Source: Clostridia bacterium (GTDB taxonomy: Bacteria; Bacillota; Clostridia; Christensenellales; Aristaeellaceae). Taken from it: a stretch of DNA of 64,000 bases. A program made the position numbers and the translations under genes. Shown piece after piece: positions 1 to 7,240 of the stretch. The stretch spans positions 1 to 64,000 of the forward strand of contig JAFSOC010000040.1 in NCBI GenBank assembly GCA_017447185.1. Reading direction: 5' to 3'. Below the pieces are notes generated by a model. It had not been told where the DNA came from. It searched no databases and was given only the letters and a program-made list of their open reading frames with translations. How positions within the stretch are numbered: position 1 is the first letter of the stretch; each line of letters opens with the position of its first letter.

Positions 1-90
1 CAATGGTATGCCAATGACAGAATAAAGCTGTCGTTGGGTGGTATGAGCCCTATGGATTACAGAAGGAGTTTAGGCCTTCCCACACCGTAG
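1..90 (+). CDS. IS3-family transposase, C-terminal end (cut by window edge)
   Basis: Frame 1 reads straight from the window edge to a TAG stop at 88-90 and gives about 29 residues including WYANDRIKLSLGGMSP and DYRRSLG. This is the tail of IS3/IS150-type DDE transposases (OrfB), where a W(Y)N.(R)I...L.GMSP.(E/D)YR signature closes the integrase domain. The start and catalytic residues lie outside the window, so activity cannot be judged. A candidate terminal inverted repeat follows about 25 bases after the stop, as expected for an IS3 element. Confidence 0.8.
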   Translation, partial: QWYANDRIKLSLGGMSPMDYRRSLGLPTP

Positions 91-141
91 GTTTCATGGG
101 CAGACTTGGCTATCTGGTCCAAGTTTCTGTCCGCACCCCCA
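1..141 (+). mobile_element. IS3-family insertion sequence, right end
   Basis: Behind the transposase stop, bases about 115-141 read TGGTCCAAGTTTCTGTCCGC and end in a C-rich ...CCCCCA. On the other strand this begins TGGGGGTGCGGACAG, the usual form of an IS3-family terminal repeat (5'-TG...CA-3'). I therefore place the element boundary near 141. The left end and the target duplication are outside the window. Bases 142-221, up to the stop of the ZIP gene, show nothing recognisable. Confidence 0.6.
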
Positions 142-221
142 TCACACAAAACCTGCGTACCCTTATGGACAAACCGTTCATCACGAAAGAATGAGATGCT
201 CTTATCCGATCGCCTTCCGGA

Positions 222-1001
222 TTATCCCAGTGCCACATCCAGCACCATCATCAGCACAAATCCCAGTGCGAAAGCCACCGTACCTGCATTGGAGTGTTTG
301 CCTTCGGACATTTCCGGAATCAGTTCCTCCACCACGACGTACATCATGGCACCGGCGGCAAAGGCCAGCAGGTAGGGCAAAATCGAAACTACTGCGCTGG
401 ATGCCGCAATGGTGAGCAAAGCCGCAATGGGTTCCACGATACCGGACAGGACCCCGTACAGGAAGGTCCTGCTTTTCGGCATGCCGGCCGCCCTGAGCGG
501 CATGGACACGATGGCCCCTTCCGGGAAGTTCTGAAGTGCAATACCCACCGCCAGCGCCAAGGCTGCCGCCTGGCTGACACCCGTTTCACCGGAAACCCAT
601 CCCGCATAGACCACGCCGACAGCCATTCCTTCCGGAATGTTGTGTAGTGTCACGGCCAGGATCAGCTTCGTCGTACGCTTCAGGCTGCTCCTGGGACCCT
701 CTGACTGCTCATCCATATGCATATGCGGCGTCACGTTATCCAGCAGCAGCAAAAAGCCGATACCGACCATGAAGCCCACAGCAGCAGGAATAAAGGACAG
801 CTTGCCCATGTGTTCAGCGCCGTCGAGCGCGGGCTGCAAAAGGCTCCAGAAAGAGGCCGCCACCATAACGCCCGCGGCAAAGCCGGTAAGCATACGCTGG
901 ATGCCATCTGAGATTCTGTCCTTCAGTACAAATACCATCGCGGCTCCGAGACTGGTTCCCAGAAAGGGCAGCAGGATCCCCAGCCAGACCTGCGTGTTCA
1001 T
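222..1001 (-). CDS. ZIP-family divalent metal transporter
   Basis: Integral membrane protein of about 259 residues, predicted to import zinc or related divalent cations (ZIP/GufA-like branch). The family signature HNIPEGMAVG lies in the middle of the chain and a second helix carries the matching QNFPEGAIVS motif; these His, Asn, Pro and Glu residues line the metal site in ZIP proteins. A His/Met-rich loop (PHMHMD) between helices 3 and 4 fits the usual metal-binding loop. The start is set at the ATG at 1001 because GGAGG lies 9 bases upstream; an in-frame ATG at 1031 would add ten polar residues and has no such site. The metal specificity is inferred. The next gene upstream is on the same strand, about 80 bases away. 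Confidence 0.88.
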   Translation of the reverse strand: MNTQVWLGILLPFLGTSLGAAMVFVLKDRISDGIQRMLTGFAAGVMVAASFWSLLQPALDGAEHMGKLSFIPAAVGFMVGIGFLLLLDNVTPHMHMDEQSEGPRSSLKRTTKLILAVTLHNIPEGMAVGVVYAGWVSGETGVSQAAALALAVGIALQNFPEGAIVSMPLRAAGMPKSRTFLYGVLSGIVEPIAALLTIAASSAVVSILPYLLAFAAGAMMYVVVEELIPEMSEGKHSNAGTVAFALGFVLMMVLDVALG

Positions 1002-1083
1002 ATCGTTCACCTCCGCAAAGGGAACTGCCACCCATGATACAGGTGCGTTGCCCCGAAATCTTCATTGATTCAGATAACCCTGT

Positions 1084-1602
1084 TTATACCCGGTCCCACA
1101 GCTGGACCTCAATATAAGGGTATTTCCCCAATGATTTCTGCTGGAATGCACCCACCGATCCGCCGCATGCGCTGATCGCTTCCAGGAGCATTTCTTTTGT
1201 CAGTACAGCCGGTTCCAGCCCATGTATAATCATCGCACAGCTGTCGCCAAGTGTAAAGCTCACCTGGTCATCCGGAATATCGGAAAGATCCAGCGTGATC
1301 CTATCGTTGCTGTCAAACCATTCCCTCAGGTATTCACTCTCCGCAAGCGTGAAAGAATAAGGATGCAGCAGCCTGGGCTTTCCTCCAAGCCGGATAAAAG
1401 CTTCGCGGACATACTCATCGGCTTTTTTCCGGTTGGGATAGTAATTGCTGAAATCCGCAAACCGGTAGAAACTTGTCGTATCAGGATGTGCAGCGGCAAG
1501 TTCCGCAGCCACCCTGAATGCTTCCATCTCTGGCAAATTCATGATATTCTTCCACGGATCGGTACCGGGGAAATAATAATGCGTGATAAAGAGCTTATCC
1601 AT
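1084..1602 (-). CDS. Conserved-looking hypothetical protein (172 aa)
   Basis: Soluble protein of 172 residues with an ATG preceded by GGGAG at five bases. It begins MDKLFITHYYFPGTDPWKNI and has no signal peptide, no membrane segment and no catalytic motif I recognise. It is rich in aromatic residues near the N-terminus and ends ...IEVQLWDRV, which suggests a compact alpha/beta fold. It sits between the ZIP and P1 peptidase genes on the same strand with short gaps (82 and 26 bases) and may be co-transcribed with them. No function is proposed; good coding structure and a ribosome binding site make it a likely real gene. Confidence 0.7.
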   Translation of the reverse strand: MDKLFITHYYFPGTDPWKNIMNLPEMEAFRVAAELAAAHPDTTSFYRFADFSNYYPNRKKADEYVREAFIRLGGKPRLLHPYSFTLAESEYLREWFDSNDRITLDLSDIPDDQVSFTLGDSCAMIIHGLEPAVLTKEMLLEAISACGGSVGAFQQKSLGKYPYIEVQLWDRV

Positions 1603-1628
1603 CTTAACTCCCGATTTCTCTGATCACT

Positions 1629-2720
1629 TCATTTTTGAAGATCACTCATGGCAGGGAAACCATAAGCGCCGTCCGCGCTTTTTACAGCCCGTGTGATCGC
1701 CTCGCTGACCACTTCCGCAGCCAGCGTTCCGACCAGATCCTGATCCGCTTCGATCTCCCCAACGGATACTGCGTAAATGCTGTCGCCATCAGCAGAGGTA
1801 TGAACCGGGTTAATGGAACGGGCATATCCGTCATGAGCCATCCCGGCGATCTTGCAAAGCTGCGCCTTCTCAAAACGGGCGTTTGTGAGGACAACACAGA
1901 TCGTCGTATTGCCTGTGAACTTGTTCTCGACAACCGCATAGTTTCCGCGCATATACTCCGAAGTGGAGCGCAGGCCGGTCCTGTCCTCGTTCAGCATTCC
2001 GGCAATCTGTGTTCCGGTCCGCCAGTCATATATATCCCCAAGGGCGTTGACAACTACAACCGCCCCGATTTTCAGTTCTCCAATCTGGATTGCGAAGCTG
2101 CCGATGCCGGACTTCATACAGTAATCCATACCGGCGAATTTACCCACGGTGGCCCCGCATCCCGCGCCGAAGTTCCCGTCTTTATAATTCGGAGCCTCCA
2201 TCGCCAGGCAGGCCGCCTCGTAGCCCATGGCCGCATCCGGCCGGACAGAGGCATCACCCACGGAGAGATCATAAATATCAGACTGGGCCACCAGGGGTAC
2301 CAGGGCATAGCCTGTATCATAGCCGATTCCGTGTTCCTCCAGGTACTGCATGACGCCGTTTGCTGCACCCAAACCGTAGGCACTGCCACCCGCCAGAACA
2401 ATGGCATGAATCTGCCGGGCTGCCATCAGGGGATTGAGCAGCTGGCTTTCCCGGCTGGCAGGGCCGCCTCCGCGCACATCCAGTCCGGCACGCATGCCAT
2501 CCGGTGCGATGAACACCGTACAACCGGTGGCAGCTTCAGCATTTTCGGTTTGGCCGATACAGACAGAACCGACATCGATTACAGGAATTTCACGCATGTT
2601 ATAACCACCTTCCGCCAATGAAATGACCGGCAGCAGGAGCGCTGCCAGACAGATACAGATCAGGCTTCTCACGGCCATTTTTCTTCGGGTGAAGCTGATT
2701 TGATTTCCGCATGATTGCAT
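1629..2720 (-). CDS. P1-family peptidase (DmpA/L-aminopeptidase-like), exported
   Basis: Member of peptidase family S58 (DmpA, L-aminopeptidase/D-esterase), N-terminal-nucleophile hydrolases that self-cleave to alpha and beta chains. Recognisable blocks are GLDVRGGGPASRE, LAGGSAYGLGAANGV, FGAGCGATVGKF and then KSGIGSF, in which the Ser of GIGS is the expected self-cleavage nucleophile. A hydrophobic stretch after RRKMAVRSLICICLAALLLP looks like a signal peptide, so the enzyme is probably secreted or membrane-tethered, which is less common for the family. The start is uncertain: ATG 2720 and ATG 2678 (just before the signal) are both possible, while the farther ATG at 2780 would overlap the neighbouring flavoprotein gene. 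The substrate (N-terminal residues of peptides or beta-peptides) is inferred. Confidence 0.82.
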   Translation of the reverse strand: MQSCGNQISFTRRKMAVRSLICICLAALLLPVISLAEGGYNMREIPVIDVGSVCIGQTENAEAATGCTVFIAPDGMRAGLDVRGGGPASRESQLLNPLMAARQIHAIVLAGGSAYGLGAANGVMQYLEEHGIGYDTGYALVPLVAQSDIYDLSVGDASVRPDAAMGYEAACLAMEAPNYKDGNFGAGCGATVGKFAGMDYCMKSGIGSFAIQIGELKIGAVVVVNALGDIYDWRTGTQIAGMLNEDRTGLRSTSEYMRGNYAVVENKFTGNTTICVVLTNARFEKAQLCKIAGMAHDGYARSINPVHTSADGDSIYAVSVGEIEADQDLVGTLAAEVVSEAITRAVKSADGAYGFPAMSDLQK

Positions 2721-2769
2721 CCTCTCCCCTGTTCCGATTGTATTGGGTACGTTTGCCTGGTCCTTCGCC

Positions 2770-3318
2770 TTAATGTGCAAAAAAGCTGATAATGCTCTCT
2801 ATCCCCTGCATTGCATTTCTGTCATCAGAGGCTGGTATTTCATTTGTATGATGGCTGGATACCAGTTCATGTATGGTATGGCAGTTCATATGATGCAGAA
2901 GAATACAGGCTGTACTGTACGCTTTATCCATCTGTCCGTCCCCGCCTCCAACCAATATTACCGCACCTTTTTTCTTTTTTGGGATGGGTGTTTCTTTTCG
3001 GAAAGCGGCAGAACAGTAATACGTCTGGAGTCTGCTTCCCAGGTCCAGAAGTTTTCCTGTCAGTTCCGAAAAATATACCGGTGATGCAATTAAAATGTTG
3101 TCGCACTCCTGAATGTATTCATATACCTCCTGCATTTCATCGTCTATTGTACACCCGTTGTGATTCCAGCAGTACCGGCAGTCAATGCAGGGAGATATAT
3201 TGCATCTGTACGCATTGATGATCTTGTATTCTCCGGCTATTCCTTCTGTCACTTTTTTGATGAGACTGGCAGTATCCCCGTTTTCCCGTGGAGAGCCATT
3301 CAATATTAAAGTCTTCAC
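2770..3318 (-). CDS. Iron-sulfur flavoprotein-like NAD(P)H:FMN oxidoreductase
   Basis: Flavodoxin-fold protein of 182 residues. The N-terminal LILNGSPRENGDT loop is the FMN phosphate-binding turn of the NADPH-dependent FMN reductase family. Cys44, Cys47, Cys50 and Cys56 form C-x2-C-x2-C-x5-C, matching the compact cysteine motif of iron-sulfur flavoproteins (C-x2-C-x2-C-x4-7-C), so a [4Fe-4S] cluster beside FMN is likely. A further flavin-contact segment, SPVYFSELTG, follows. Translation starts at GTG (3318), with GGAGG four bases upstream. Such proteins shuttle electrons or detoxify O2 and quinones in anaerobes; the exact partner is unknown. The gene lies upstream of the P1 peptidase on the same strand. 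Confidence 0.8.
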   Translation of the reverse strand: MKTLILNGSPRENGDTASLIKKVTEGIAGEYKIINAYRCNISPCIDCRYCWNHNGCTIDDEMQEVYEYIQECDNILIASPVYFSELTGKLLDLGSRLQTYYCSAAFRKETPIPKKKKGAVILVGGGDGQMDKAYSTACILLHHMNCHTIHELVSSHHTNEIPASDDRNAMQGIESIISFFAH

Positions 3319-3358
3319 AATACCTCCATATCAGTACAACACAAATCCTATAAAGCTG

Positions 3359-4279
3359 TCACTGATGACGTACGTAGCAATACCAGTGGATGCCTTTTCC
3401 GTATCCGATCTTCTCATAGAACGGATCCCCGCCGCCGGTCATATGGGTTGCTCCCAGCGGTTTCAGGCGGCGGTAATGCTCTGTCAGTGCGGCTGATGCC
3501 AGTCCCATTTTCCTGTACTGCGGAACGGTGCAGAGCGGCTCCATGTAGGCCAGGTGGTCTTCCGGAACCCACCACATCCCTGAATAGCAGGCATACTCCC
3601 CGTTTTCATCCGCGATAATGACGGTATACTCATATGTCGAATGCGGCGGAGGATTCCGGAAGTCTTCCAGGATTCCTTTATAGGATGTGGCCGGAGTCCA
3701 TTCCTGCGATTCATCTTCCGCTGTCCAGTTTTCAAACTCTCCCTTGTCCAGGTGATGATTGAACCCGTACCAGCAGCATTTCGCCAGTTTCAGGGGATCC
3801 ACATCCGCCTGTTTCACAAAGTGGAACCCGGCCGGAAGCTCATAGTTCAGTTCCTTTGAAAAATCGTACTGCCTGTCTTCATAATCATACTGCAGGGTGA
3901 AACCCCGTTTTTCCGCAATCTCCATGAGGTATTCCTGGCCGTTGAACAGCATGAAGCGCTGCGCGTTTTCAAAATCAGGCATCTGTTCCAAGGCGTAAGT
4001 AACCATTTCCTCCGCCAGGAATTCATATCCCGGACGAATCTTGAAATAAATGTCTGTAACAGGGGCTTCATGGAAGACAAGCCCGACGACCTTCCGCCCG
4101 TCCAGCCAGAGGCGGTTCAGATGCAGGTAGTTCTTATCCATCCAGCTTGAATACAGGGCATATTCAAAGAACGGTGCGGCGACACCGCCGCCCTTTTCCC
4201 GGTCATAGATTTCCACCATGAAATCCCAGACCAAATCCAGGTCCGTTTCCTTCCGGAACTGTTTCGTCGTAATCTCCAT
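3359..4279 (-). CDS. GNAT-family N-acetyltransferase (306 aa)
   Basis: Two-part GNAT protein. The C-terminal third holds the acetyl-CoA fold: VIIADENGEYACYSGMWWVP, then MEPLCTVPQYRKMGLASAAL, where Q/R-K-M-G-L-A is the pyrophosphate-binding loop, and GGGDPFYEKIGY as the terminal strand. The N-terminal half resembles a second, degenerate GNAT-like domain. The ATG at 4279 is chosen because GGGAGAG lies seven bases upstream; an ATG eight codons earlier has a weaker site. The gene is the first of a run of small minus-strand enzymes ending near 7206. The substrate cannot be read from sequence. Confidence 0.8.
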   Translation of the reverse strand: MEITTKQFRKETDLDLVWDFMVEIYDREKGGGVAAPFFEYALYSSWMDKNYLHLNRLWLDGRKVVGLVFHEAPVTDIYFKIRPGYEFLAEEMVTYALEQMPDFENAQRFMLFNGQEYLMEIAEKRGFTLQYDYEDRQYDFSKELNYELPAGFHFVKQADVDPLKLAKCCWYGFNHHLDKGEFENWTAEDESQEWTPATSYKGILEDFRNPPPHSTYEYTVIIADENGEYACYSGMWWVPEDHLAYMEPLCTVPQYRKMGLASAALTEHYRRLKPLGATHMTGGGDPFYEKIGYGKGIHWYCYVRHQ

Positions 4280-4326
4280 ACGCGTTCTCTCCCGAATATG
4301 CATTGTTCATTATTCAACCGGAAATT

Positions 4327-4848
4327 TTATGCATTCCCGTCCGGGAGTCCGGCGATATATTTCCGGATGATCTCCGCGGTTTCTCCGGGCGTCTGCTTCT
4401 CGTTGTCAATAAACAGCTGATACTTTCCCCGGTTCCGGCCGATCCACTGGTTATACTCAATATGCGGCCGGATGATCTCATCTGAAGTGAAACCCCTCTC
4501 CTTCGGCCTGGCCCGCAGGCGCTGGTAAATGACTTCATCCGGTGCCCATAAGGCAATATAGTAGGTGGCTTTCACTTCTTCCGGAACCGTGGTCTCTGTC
4601 ATGTAGTTCTGCGGCGTCAGGCAGGAAACAAACACAAGATCCCTTCCGCCGGCCATCTGGATGGCTGCGTTCAGCGTATCGTTCCCATACTGTGATTCAT
4701 GGTCTGTGCCGGCGTAATCCCACCAGTTCAGGCCGGTTTCGTCCGAATCAATACAAGCGTATTTCCCCGGATCCAGCAATGCGTTCAATTCATCCTTGAT
4801 CGTTGACTTTCCGGCCCCGCAGGTGCCGGTAATGATATACAGTTTCAT
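4327..4848 (-). CDS. P-loop nucleotide kinase-like ATPase (173 aa)
   Basis: Small AAA/ASKHA-type P-loop kinase. The N-terminus reads MKLYIITGTCGAGKST, a Walker A loop directly after the first strand, as in adenylate-kinase-like and shikimate-kinase-like enzymes. IDSDE (residues about 33-37) is a likely acidic Walker B-like or substrate site, and YQRLRARPKERGF is a basic LID-type segment. GGAGG stands nine bases before the ATG. It lies between a GNAT gene and the Mor-like/ParB-like fusion, with gaps of 47 and 17 bases, probably in one transcript. The substrate is unknown; a second kinase of this style occurs at 6209-6712. Confidence 0.75.
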   Translation of the reverse strand: MKLYIITGTCGAGKSTIKDELNALLDPGKYACIDSDETGLNWWDYAGTDHESQYGNDTLNAAIQMAGGRDLVFVSCLTPQNYMTETTVPEEVKATYYIALWAPDEVIYQRLRARPKERGFTSDEIIRPHIEYNQWIGRNRGKYQLFIDNEKQTPGETAEIIRKYIAGLPDGNA

Positions 4849-4865
4849 GGTTCTTTCCTCCGATC

Positions 4866-5612
4866 CTATCGACGGATGACTTTGCAGTTTTTGACATATT
4901 CACCGTATTTCTCCATGAAGTCATCCCGTTCCGCTTCTTCCGTGATCCAGATGATTACCCAGGCGTTTTCAATCCCCAGGTTTTCATATGCCTTATGGCG
5001 GTGGTTTCCGTCATTCAGTTCGAATTCACCGTCCACATAATGGACCATCAGCGGCGACATATCCGGATCCGTCCGGACAGCCTTTTCCAGTTCCTTTACC
5101 TTATGCTCCCACCAGTCCGGATCAATCCGGTATTTCATTTCCGGTTCCGGTCCGGCGCATCTTTTGAACAGGCTGACCGGAAACAGGGCCGGACTGAAGT
5201 AGTACCGGTCGAACAGTTTCAGGCCGTCTGAAAACGGAATATTCCGCCCGTCCTCATTCAGATACAGATGAATCCAGGCATCCATTTTCCCCGCGTCCGC
5301 ATATGCCTTCGCGGATGAGAGGGTTGCACTGTACTTTAACATAGCGATCTCCTTCCTGCTGTACACAATCCGTTTGATGGAATCGTAGGAGAGCGTGTAT
5401 TTATCCATGAGTTCCTCAATCGCCTGCCCGGCTGAAAAATCCGCGCGGATCTTTTCGTTTCTTTCCCGGATATACTGCTGGTATCCGGATGTTTCGCCCC
5501 AGGCTTTTCTTTCATCCCGGGCCGGAATATAAATCGTCTCACCGGACACATACCGCTGGATCTGTTTCAGGAGACCCTCCGGAAAGATCTCCTGCGCGTT
5601 CCGGTATCCCAT
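4866..5612 (-). CDS. Mor-like DNA-binding domain fused to ParB-like domain (248 aa)
   Basis: The N-terminal 85 or so residues, starting MGYRNAQEIFPEGLLKQIQR, match the CD3324-type family of small Mor transcription-activator-like proteins (IYIPARDERKAWGE, then a helix-turn-helix ending in SYDSIKRIVY). The C-terminal part has a ParB-nuclease-like core: LMVHYVDGEFELNDGNHRHK, in which DGNHR mirrors the DG.HR motif of ParB/sulfiredoxin-type folds, followed by GIENAWVIIW. The start at 5612 has AGGAGGG seven bases upstream; an open extension to 5696 has no such site. The combination suggests a DNA-binding regulator with an NTP- or nucleotide-handling domain. The role is unknown. Confidence 0.75.
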   Translation of the reverse strand: MGYRNAQEIFPEGLLKQIQRYVSGETIYIPARDERKAWGETSGYQQYIRERNEKIRADFSAGQAIEELMDKYTLSYDSIKRIVYSRKEIAMLKYSATLSSAKAYADAGKMDAWIHLYLNEDGRNIPFSDGLKLFDRYYFSPALFPVSLFKRCAGPEPEMKYRIDPDWWEHKVKELEKAVRTDPDMSPLMVHYVDGEFELNDGNHRHKAYENLGIENAWVIIWITEEAERDDFMEKYGEYVKNCKVIRR

Positions 5613-5739
5613 GGCTTCGCCCTCCTTTTGGGAAGGATTATAGCCCGACAGGCGATCCGGGGATACACCATGTTCGCCTGTACGTGTTTTTGACACAAAG
5701 CTTTCTTTTTCAGGGTGAAAAGGTATTCCCAGGCTCCGG

Positions 5740-6180
5740 TTAAAGCGTTTTCCGGAAGCAGATTACCCGGTTGGCTTCTTCGAATCCCAGCGCCAGATGG
5801 AACCTTAAGCTGCTTTCATTGTCCAGTTCACAGTCACTGGCAAACTCCGTGCAGTCCTTTCCCTTCGCCCACTTCTCACATTCTGCCAGCAGCTTTGCCG
5901 CAAGCCCCTTCTTCCGGTAATCTTCCGAGACGAAAATCCCTTCAAGATATCCGACGGGAGAACTTTCAGTTCCTTCAACGTAATCATAGCGAAGCTGGCA
6001 CTGGGCAAACGCAACCGGCCTGTCCTCCGCAAAGGTGATAAAACAGACAGCGTCATCCTTTTCCACGATCTCCCGGAACTCATCTGCCAGTTCCGCCACT
6101 TCATGATCTTCCCACATCTGTATCGCGAGCAGTGCGCGCGTTTCCGCGTCTTTGACCTGTGCCCGTCTGATCTTTTCCAT
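5740..6180 (-). CDS. GNAT acetyltransferase, AAC(6')-I-like (146 aa)
   Basis: Single-domain GNAT acetyltransferase. It resembles the AAC(6')-I branch: EGTESSPVGYLEGIFVSEDY leads into the acetyl-CoA loop RKKGLAAKLL, followed by ECEKWAKGKDCTEFASDCEL and DNESSLRFHLALGFEEANRV. This ELDN..S..FH...GFEEANR ending is typical of that branch. The ATG follows GGGGTGAAGAG. Family members acetylate amino groups, some of them aminoglycosides, but chromosomal relatives often have other or unknown substrates, so I do not call this a resistance gene. The gap to the next gene upstream (6209) is 28 bases, consistent with an operon. Confidence 0.82.
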   Translation of the reverse strand: MEKIRRAQVKDAETRALLAIQMWEDHEVAELADEFREIVEKDDAVCFITFAEDRPVAFAQCQLRYDYVEGTESSPVGYLEGIFVSEDYRKKGLAAKLLAECEKWAKGKDCTEFASDCELDNESSLRFHLALGFEEANRVICFRKTL

Positions 6181-6208
6181 CTCTTCACCCCGTCAACTGC
6201 TGCATCTG

Positions 6209-6712
6209 TCAGAAAGAACACCCTTCCCTGGCTGATATATACTGCTTCATTTCCCGGGCCACTTCCCGGATACTTTTCCCGTCCGTGTCGATCACGATAT
6301 CTCCGGGACAGGGAGGAAGCTTCAGCCAGTAATCATTCGTTTCCCCCGGATCGCCGCGTTTGTCGTGCCGCTTTTTCAGCGTTTCCAGCGAGCATGTCAG
6401 CGTGAAGCTGACCGTTTCAAATCCTTCCGCCGTAATCCCTTTCAGGATCCCTTCCCGGATTCCCGGATCCGTCAGCACGACGGATGTGAAAAACACATAT
6501 GCAAAGTCCGAGTCCAGATAGTTCGAAAGGATAAAGGACATGCCTTTATCCCCGTTGCGCAGCCGTTTGTCCGCCACGGAAAAGGGATGAACGCACCAGC
6601 ACCAGTCCCCGTCCAGGTAGGCACTGTTGTCAAAGCTTTCAAACAACCGGGTGCCGACAGCGGTTTTCCCGACGCAAGGGGATCCGCTGATGAGGATCAG
6701 TTTCTTCTGCAT
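6209..6712 (-). CDS. P-loop nucleotide kinase-like ATPase (167 aa)
   Basis: AAA-type small kinase with Walker A SGSPCVGKTAVG at residues 9-20 and an acidic pair in YLDGDWCWC that could hold Mg2+ or substrate. RHDKRGDPGETNDYW resembles an arginine-rich LID segment, and DIVIDTDGKSIREVAREM is the typical C-terminal strand-helix of these kinases. The ATG at 6712 directly follows the stop of the neighbouring GNAT gene, with AAAGGAG about 11 bases away inside that gene's end, so translation is probably coupled. It is related in layout but not near-identical to the kinase at 4327-4848. The substrate is unknown. Confidence 0.75.
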   Translation of the reverse strand: MQKKLILISGSPCVGKTAVGTRLFESFDNSAYLDGDWCWCVHPFSVADKRLRNGDKGMSFILSNYLDSDFAYVFFTSVVLTDPGIREGILKGITAEGFETVSFTLTCSLETLKKRHDKRGDPGETNDYWLKLPPCPGDIVIDTDGKSIREVAREMKQYISAREGCSF

Positions 6713-6714
6713 GG

Positions 6715-7206
6715 TCAGCCCTGCTCCTTTGCGGTAAACCTGAACAGCGGATCTCCGTTGTCTTCCGTACCGTACTGCACCATTCCGCCTTTTTCCATGG
6801 CACGCTTTGAAGCGATGTTTTCCCTGTCACATCCTCCATGAACGCTGTGCAGTTCGAAATCCTCTGCTGCCATCCGCAGCAGCTCCTTTACGCATTCGGT
6901 CCCGTATCCTTTATTGCGGTATTCTTCATCCAGCAGAATAAAGATTTCCGGTTCCGCATGGTCCCGCCTGCCATCCAGCCCGCACCAGCCCATGATCGTT
7001 CCCGGATCCTCCGCCCTGCAGACCGCCAGGCAAAGATGGCAGATGCTGCCCTTTGTGTTCTTTTCATAGTTGCCGCGCATATAAGCAATCGCGCCGCGGG
7101 CTTCCTCACCGGAAACAGGCCGGTGATCGGAAGGCCATGTCCTGGCCACTTCCGGCAGATCGTCTTCCGTGACAGTGCGAAGAATAACAGGATCCTTTTT
7201 CAGCAA
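6715..7206 (-). CDS. GNAT-family N-acetyltransferase, TTG start
   Basis: RimJ/RimL-type GNAT protein of about 163 residues. It shows TIMGWCGLDGRRDHAEPEIF, the acetyl-CoA loop EEYRNKGYGTECVKELL and a terminal SKRAMEKGGM helix. The best start is TTG at 7206: GGAGG stands eight bases upstream and the protein then begins (M)LKKDPVILRTVTEDD, the normal opening of this family. Farther in-frame ATGs would overlap the DUF2804 gene. The gene is probably the first of the downstream acetyltransferase/kinase run. The acceptor substrate is unknown. Confidence 0.78.
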   Translation of the reverse strand: MLKKDPVILRTVTEDDLPEVARTWPSDHRPVSGEEARGAIAYMRGNYEKNTKGSICHLCLAVCRAEDPGTIMGWCGLDGRRDHAEPEIFILLDEEYRNKGYGTECVKELLRMAAEDFELHSVHGGCDRENIASKRAMEKGGMVQYGTEDNGDPLFRFTAKEQG

Positions 7207-7240
7207 TTTACACGCCTCCGGTATCCGTTTTTCAGTGCGG

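Noticed and set aside
5740..6180. Aminoglycoside-resistance gene
   Set aside because: Family resemblance to AAC(6')-I alone does not show the substrate; it sits in a run of general small enzymes.
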